Origin: Catenuloplanes atrovinosus
Lineage (GTDB): Bacteria; Actinomycetota; Actinomycetes; Mycobacteriales; Micromonosporaceae
Direction of reading: 5' to 3'
Length of the DNA: 64,000 nucleotides
Assembly: GCF_031458235.1 (NCBI RefSeq)
Contig: NZ_JAVDYB010000001.1
Coordinates: forward strand, 2,005,001-2,069,000
The position numbers were made by a program, and so were the translations under genes. Position 1 is the stretch's first letter; each line of letters begins with the position of its first letter. This document shows positions 60,224-64,000 of the stretch, piece by piece. Under the pieces are notes generated by a model. That model had not been told where the DNA came from. It was given only the letters and a program-made list of their open reading frames with translations, and made no database searches.

Positions 60224-61351
60224 TCACCCGGCGGTGCGGCGACGGGCGGCCTGCCGGCGGCGGTACTGGCGTTCGGCGCGGGCGAGCAGGCGTCGCCGGC
60301 CGCCGGGGAACCGGCCGGCGACGTGCGTGACGGGGAGGTTGACGGCCGCGCGCCACAGCCCGTACCACGGCAGGCGCGGCGGCAGGCCGAGGTCGCGCAG
60401 GGCGGCGGGGCCGAGCAGCCAGGTGGCGAGCGAGAGCGCGCGATCGCGCGGTTCCGGCACGCCGGCCTCGATCAGCGCGCGGGCCAGCGCCAGGCTGTTG
60501 CCGTCCGGCGGCGGGTCATGGGCGAGCAGGTGGTAGAGCAGGCGGCGGCCGTGGCGTTCGTCGCGCGGCAGCCAGCGGTCGGCCACGCCCAGCAGCCACC
60601 CGACGTAGCGCCACAGGTGCATCACGGCCGCGCCGTCCGCGCGCCCGACGCGCACCCCGAGCAGACGCAGGTGCAGCAGGAAGCTGGTGCTGAACACGCC
60701 CAGCGTGCTGGCCTGGTCGTACTGGTTGATCGGCACGCCGCGGGCCGCCCGGTCCCAGCCCGGGTCCGCCTCCAGCCGGTGATTGACCATGGCGTGCATG
60801 ACCCGGACGTGCAGCGTCAGCCGGTGGCCCTCGGCGCCGGGGCGCAGACCGCCGGGCGCGGTCACGGCGCGCCACCAGTCGGTCGTCTCCGCGATCCGGA
60901 GCGCGGTCGCGTCGCCGGTCAGCCGGCCGGTGCGGACCAGCGGCTCCAGCGCGGCGGCGGTGCGGTATCCGCCGAGCAGCGAGCCGTAGGCCAGCACCAG
61001 GTCGGCGTCCGCACCGAACGCGCGGCACGTCTCCGCGCCGCGCGCCAGCAGCGCCTCGTCCAGCCAGGACGGTGGGACGCGCACCGTCTCCAGGAAGCGC
61101 TCCATCGGTGCGGGCGCGGGGGCGGCCGGGTCGGCGAGCGCGGCCCGGATCTGCGCCTGGGTGACCGTGTGGTCGTCGAGCAGCGCGCGGGCCAGCGCGG
61201 CGCCCGGCTCGTCCCGTTCCAGCAGCGCGGCGCGCAGCGCGTCCAGTTCGTCGGGGGTGGGGTGTGCGCCGGGGCCGGCCGTCAGCCGGAGCGGGCGGGC
61301 GGCACGTTCCGCCCACCCACCGCCCGCGCCGAACCGGGCAGGGGTGACCAT
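60224..61351 (-). CDS. Oxygenase MpaB/DUF2236-like protein
   Basis: 375 residues. GAETCRAFGADADLVLAYGSLLGGYRTAAALEPLVRTGRL and HRLTLHVRVMHAMVNHRL, then PINQYDQASTLGVFSTSFL and VGWLLGVADRWLP follow the MpaB/latex-clearing-protein fold with b-type haem. Its reaction is probably oxidative but the substrate is unknown. The gene lies only 5 bp from the stop of the convergent questin-oxidase-like gene and 58 bp downstream of the TetR gene, with which it could be cotranscribed. Confidence 0.78.
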   Translation of the reverse strand: MVTPARFGAGGGWAERAARPLRLTAGPGAHPTPDELDALRAALLERDEPGAALARALLDDHTVTQAQIRAALADPAAPAPAPMERFLETVRVPPSWLDEALLARGAETCRAFGADADLVLAYGSLLGGYRTAAALEPLVRTGRLTGDATALRIAETTDWWRAVTAPGGLRPGAEGHRLTLHVRVMHAMVNHRLEADPGWDRAARGVPINQYDQASTLGVFSTSFLLHLRLLGVRVGRADGAAVMHLWRYVGWLLGVADRWLPRDERHGRRLLYHLLAHDPPPDGNSLALARALIEAGVPEPRDRALSLATWLLGPAALRDLGLPPRLPWYGLWRAAVNLPVTHVAGRFPGGRRRLLARAERQYRRRQAARRRTAG

Positions 61352-61409
61352 GTTCCGACCATAAAACAGGTGGGTACGGCGTGCCGGTCGAGGAAGCGGT
61401 GGTTCCACC

Positions 61410-61976
61410 TCAGGCGTGCGGTGCGCGCATGCGCAGCAGGCGGCGGGCGAGGGTGAGCAGGTGGGTGCGCAGCTCGTCGTCGGTGAGGTCGGCGAGGCCG
61501 GGATCGCGGCCGGCCGTGGCCATGCCGCCGGCCAGCAGCGTGGCGGCCACCCGGCTCTCCGGGTCACCGGCGGAGGCGCCGAGGATCGCGGCGCTGAGCC
61601 GGCGGGCCTGGGTGGCGAGGCCGGCGTGGCCGCCGATCAGCGCGGCCATGGCGGGGTCCCCGGAGAGGACCGCGGCGCGCTCGCGGTCGGTCACCATCAG
61701 CTCGACCACGCCGGTGAGCGCGGTCTCGCGGCGGGCGGCCCGGGTGGGTGCGGCCTCCGCGGCGTCCGCGACCGCGGCGAGCGCGTCGATCGCGGGCTGG
61801 ACGACCGCGAGCGCGATCTCCTCCTTGGTGGCGAACTGGTGATAGACCGCGGCCTTGGTGACGCCGAGCTCGTCCGCGATCATCCGCAGCGACGTGCCGC
61901 CGACGCCGTGTGCGGCGTAGAGCCGGAGCGTGGCGTCGAGCAGGCGCCGGCGGGCCTCGCCCGGTGGTCGTCTCAC
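61410..61976 (-). CDS. TetR-family transcriptional regulator
   Basis: 188 residues. HTH: ARRRLLDATLRLYAAHGVGGTSLRMIADELG then TKAAVYHQFATKEEIALAVV. The C-terminal ligand domain is unique. GTG 61976 is the start; a palindrome just upstream (61987-62000) may be its operator. It probably controls itself and the downstream MpaB-like gene. Confidence 0.88.
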   Translation of the reverse strand: MRRPPGEARRRLLDATLRLYAAHGVGGTSLRMIADELGVTKAAVYHQFATKEEIALAVVQPAIDALAAVADAAEAAPTRAARRETALTGVVELMVTDRERAAVLSGDPAMAALIGGHAGLATQARRLSAAILGASAGDPESRVAATLLAGGMATAGRDPGLADLTDDELRTHLLTLARRLLRMRAPHA

Positions 61977-61986
61977 GCGATGAGAC

Positions 61987-62000
61987 TAGCCGACCGGCTA
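61987..62000. promoter_or_regulatory. Candidate TetR operator
   Basis: TAGCC-GACC-GGCTA is a perfect inverted repeat 10 bp upstream of the tetR start, between tetR and the divergent hydrolase gene; such placement suits autorepression. Confidence 0.55.
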
Positions 62001-62082
62001 CTCCGTCGCGCGAGATCCGGGTGCCAGATCGATTGACCGTCATCGCTTGACCGGCTCCCGTGGGATGCCTAGCGTCGACGCC

Positions 62083-63363
62083 ATGACGTTGCTTCGCCGG
62101 CGGCCGCTGGCTGCTCTGATGCTGTTCGTGCTGGCGATCGTGCTGCCCGGTTCCGCGGGCACCGCGCAGCCGCCGAGACCGTCCCCGGCCTGGGTCGGCA
62201 CCTGGGCGACCGGGCCGACCACCGTGCCGCCCGGCTCCGTGACCACGCTGGAGCGCCAGACGTTCCGCCAGGTCGTGCACGCCAGCATCGGCGGCGACAC
62301 GGTCCGGGTGCGGCTGACCAACGAGTTCGGCGAGACGCCGCTGCGGATCGGCGCCGCGCACGTGGCCCGCCGCGCCGGCACCACCGGCACCGACATCAAC
62401 CCGCGCACCGACCGGCCGCTCACCTTCGGCGGTTCCGGCACCGCGCTGGTCCCACCCGGCGCGCCGCTGCTCAGCGACCCGGTGCCGCTGGCGCTCCCGG
62501 CCGGCGGCGACCTGGTGATCAGCATCTATCTGCCGGAGCGGACGCCGGTCGGCACCGTGCACGCCTTCTCCTTCCAGGAGAACGTGATCGCCGACGGCGA
62601 CGTCACCGCGGCCCGCAGCGTCACGCCGGTCGCCACCGCCACCCAGTGGTTCCTGCTCTCCGGCGTCAGCGTCTCCACCCGCGCGCCGCGCGCCTCGGCC
62701 GTCGCGGCGTTCGGCGACTCCATCACGGACGGCGCCGTCACGGAGAACGGTGCGAACCATCGCTGGCCCGACCTGCTCGCGGCCCGGCTGCGCGCCACGC
62801 CCGGGGTGCGCGACCGCGGCGTGCTCAACCTCGGCATCTCCGGCAACCGCCTGCTGCACGATCCTCACCCGACGCCCGGCGCCGAGGGCTTCGCGGCCTG
62901 GTTCGGGGTGAACGGGCTGGCCCGCTTCGACCGCGACGTGCTCGCCCAGCCCGGCGTCGGCGCCGCCATCGTGCTGCTCGGGATCAACGACATCGGCCAG
63001 CCGGGCGGCCCCGCGCCGGCCTCGGAGGCGGTCACCGCCGAGGAGATCATCGCCGGTCACCGGCAGCTGATCGCCCGCGCGCACGCGGCCGGCATCGAGA
63101 TCTACGCGGGCACGCTGCTGCCCTTCAAGGGCGACACCCTCGGCTTCTACACCGAGGCCAACGAGGCGAAGCGCGCCGCGGTCAACCACTGGCTGCGCAC
63201 CTCGGGGGAGTACGACGGCATCGTGGACTTCGACGCGGCCGTCCGCGACCCCGCCGACCCGCTGCGGCTGCGCCCCGCCTTCGACAGCGGCGACGGGCTG
63301 CACCCCAACGACGCCGGCATGGCCGCGATGGCCGCCGCCGTCCCGCTCCACTGGTTCCGCTGA
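62083..63363 (+). CDS. Exported SGNH/GDSL-family hydrolase
   Basis: 426 residues. A signal peptide (MTLLRRRPLAALMLFVLAIV, cleavage near GTA-QP) precedes a beta-sandwich part (WVGTWATGPTTVPPGSV, VRVRLTNEFGETPLRIGAAH) and an SGNH domain with blocks AVAAFGDSITDGA (Ser), LGISGN (Gly), VLLGINDIGQ (Asn) and DGLHPNDAGMAAM (Asp-His). It likely hydrolyses ester bonds on extracellular polysaccharide or lipid. Ends before a bidirectional terminator. Confidence 0.93.
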   Translation: MTLLRRRPLAALMLFVLAIVLPGSAGTAQPPRPSPAWVGTWATGPTTVPPGSVTTLERQTFRQVVHASIGGDTVRVRLTNEFGETPLRIGAAHVARRAGTTGTDINPRTDRPLTFGGSGTALVPPGAPLLSDPVPLALPAGGDLVISIYLPERTPVGTVHAFSFQENVIADGDVTAARSVTPVATATQWFLLSGVSVSTRAPRASAVAAFGDSITDGAVTENGANHRWPDLLAARLRATPGVRDRGVLNLGISGNRLLHDPHPTPGAEGFAAWFGVNGLARFDRDVLAQPGVGAAIVLLGINDIGQPGGPAPASEAVTAEEIIAGHRQLIARAHAAGIEIYAGTLLPFKGDTLGFYTEANEAKRAAVNHWLRTSGEYDGIVDFDAAVRDPADPLRLRPAFDSGDGLHPNDAGMAAMAAAVPLHWFR

Positions 63364-63376
63364 CCGTCCGGATACG

Positions 63377-63414
63377 CGCGACGGCCGCCGGTGAGGACCC
63401 CGGCGGCCGTCGCG
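63377..63414. terminator. Bidirectional terminator between convergent genes
   Basis: CGCGACGGCCGCCGG and CCGGCGGCCGTCGCG pair over 15 bp around an 8-base loop, between the SGNH hydrolase and the deacetylase stops. Confidence 0.85.
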
Positions 63415-63422
63415 GTGGGCGG

Positions 63423-64000
63423 TCAGGAGACGCGGCAGGTGACCGTGGGCGCGGACCAGGTGCCGTTGGCCATCACCGTGAAGCCGAAGGTGGTGGACGC
63501 GCCGGGTGCGAGGTTGCCGTTGCCGTTCGGGCGCATGGTCAGCACGGTGCCGGTGCCGTCCCAGCTGGGCGTGCCGTTCCAGGTGGTGTTGATCCGCTGG
63601 CCGCCGCTGAGCGTGACCGTCGACGTCCAGCTCGTGATGGCGCTGTTCCCGGCCCGGATGGTGACCTGGCCGTTGAAGCGGTCACCCCAGCGCTGCGTCT
63701 CGGCGTAGGTGGCGGTGCACGCGCCCGGCACCGGCGGCGGCGTGGTCGGGTTGGAGCCGCCGCCGTCCGGGGCCACGGCGCGGCCGGTGGACGGCGAGAT
63801 CATGCCGGGGCAGAGGCCGCGGGCGGCCAGGTTGGAGACGATCTGCGGCACCGCGTTGATCGTGTTCTGGTAGGCGTCGTGCATCAGGATCACGCCGCCG
63901 GACTGCAGGGAGTTCGCGGCGGAGACGATCTGTGCGGTGCTCGCGCCGTTCCAGTCCTGTGAGTCGACGGTCCAGATCACCTCGCGCAGGCCGAGCTGCG
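63423..64000 (-). CDS. NodB-type polysaccharide deacetylase with C-terminal CBM2, partial
   Basis: The frame is open to the window end, so the N-terminus (signal and first NodB motifs) is missing. What is present: LREVIWTVDSQDWNG and GGVILMHDAYQNTINAVPQIV, the last two NodB motifs (W-x-V-D-x-x-D-W and the His), then a Gly/Pro/Thr linker and a CBM2 cellulose/chitin-binding domain ending TFGFTVMANGTWSAPTVTC. The enzyme deacetylates xylan or chitin outside the cell. GTG 63980 is internal, not the true start. Confidence 0.92.
   Translation of the reverse strand, partial: QLGLREVIWTVDSQDWNGASTAQIVSAANSLQSGGVILMHDAYQNTINAVPQIVSNLAARGLCPGMISPSTGRAVAPDGGGSNPTTPPPVPGACTATYAETQRWGDRFNGQVTIRAGNSAITSWTSTVTLSGGQRINTTWNGTPSWDGTGTVLTMRPNGNGNLAPGASTTFGFTVMANGTWSAPTVTCRVS

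Overview
The window is GC-rich actinobacterial chromosome (GTG starts are common, ATGA/GTGA stop-start overlaps are frequent, third positions are G/C). The family content (DosS-like GAF kinase with Acg-type nitroreductases, EgtA, MptB-like mannosyltransferase, MmyB-type regulators, an aerobic-type putative cobaltochelatase, CBM2-tailed deacetylase) fits a filamentous actinomycete, most likely Micromonosporaceae. That placement is inference from gene style and cannot be proved here. No rRNA, tRNA, CRISPR array, prophage or complete insertion sequence was found. Both ends cut genes: an OmpR-type response regulator on the left and a NodB/CBM2 protein on the right.

Layout. 1-1.7 kb: two-component system. 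2-8 kb: scattered regulators and small enzymes (XRE, VOC, MFS/ArsR pair, Tat protein, RibD-like reductase, epimerase). 8.3-10.2 kb: Acg-like nitroreductase behind a DosR-like box, then exonuclease III. 10.3-13.3 kb: a tight three-gene operon of SpoIIE-type phosphatase, B12-binding protein carrying the Wx9EH photoreceptor signature, and STAS anti-sigma antagonist; this is the most striking system in the window. 13.4-17.3 kb: methyltransferase, Hsp70-like ATPase without a substrate-binding domain, and a divergent MarR/FAD-monooxygenase pair with paired operators. 17.5-20.3 kb: TauABC/SsuABC-type importer. 20.4-23.0 kb: Acg-like protein plus DosS-like kinase operon behind a near-perfect GGGACC-GGTCCC site. 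23.1-28.4 kb: VOC, AAA ATPase, M15 peptidase, kinase-fold phosphotransferase, SDR, methyltransferase. 28.7-35.8 kb: citrate synthase, tandem-GDPD phosphodiesterase, repeat-tailed membrane protein, a decayed PiT phosphate-transporter remnant, PPK2, phosphotransferase, cold-shock protein.

36.3-41.2 kb: cobalamin riboswitch controlling a putative cobaltochelatase-cobO-cobB-cobE-like operon, apparently entered through an 8-codon leader ORF. A 151-bp inverted-repeat element (MITE-like) lies downstream. 41.5-46.9 kb: two paralogous lipoproteins, a polytopic mannosyltransferase, a hypothetical beta-rich protein, VOC and epimerase. 47.0-53.0 kb: carbohydrate importer operon (dehydrogenase, binding protein, two permeases, YesL-like protein) with a divergent DeoR-HTH/LacI-sensor hybrid regulator. 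53.1-64 kb: cytochrome P450, MmyB-type regulator, HD hydrolase, orphan egtA, Ser/Thr kinase, questin-oxidase-like and MpaB-like proteins, TetR, SGNH hydrolase, deacetylase.

Functional links. Cobalamin appears twice: the riboswitch-controlled biosynthesis operon and the B12-binding sensor in the partner-switching operon. Hypoxia/redox signalling also appears twice (8.3 and 20-23 kb), through two Acg-like proteins, a DosS-like kinase and two candidate DosR boxes. All functional statements are from sequence motifs read by eye; no database search was run.
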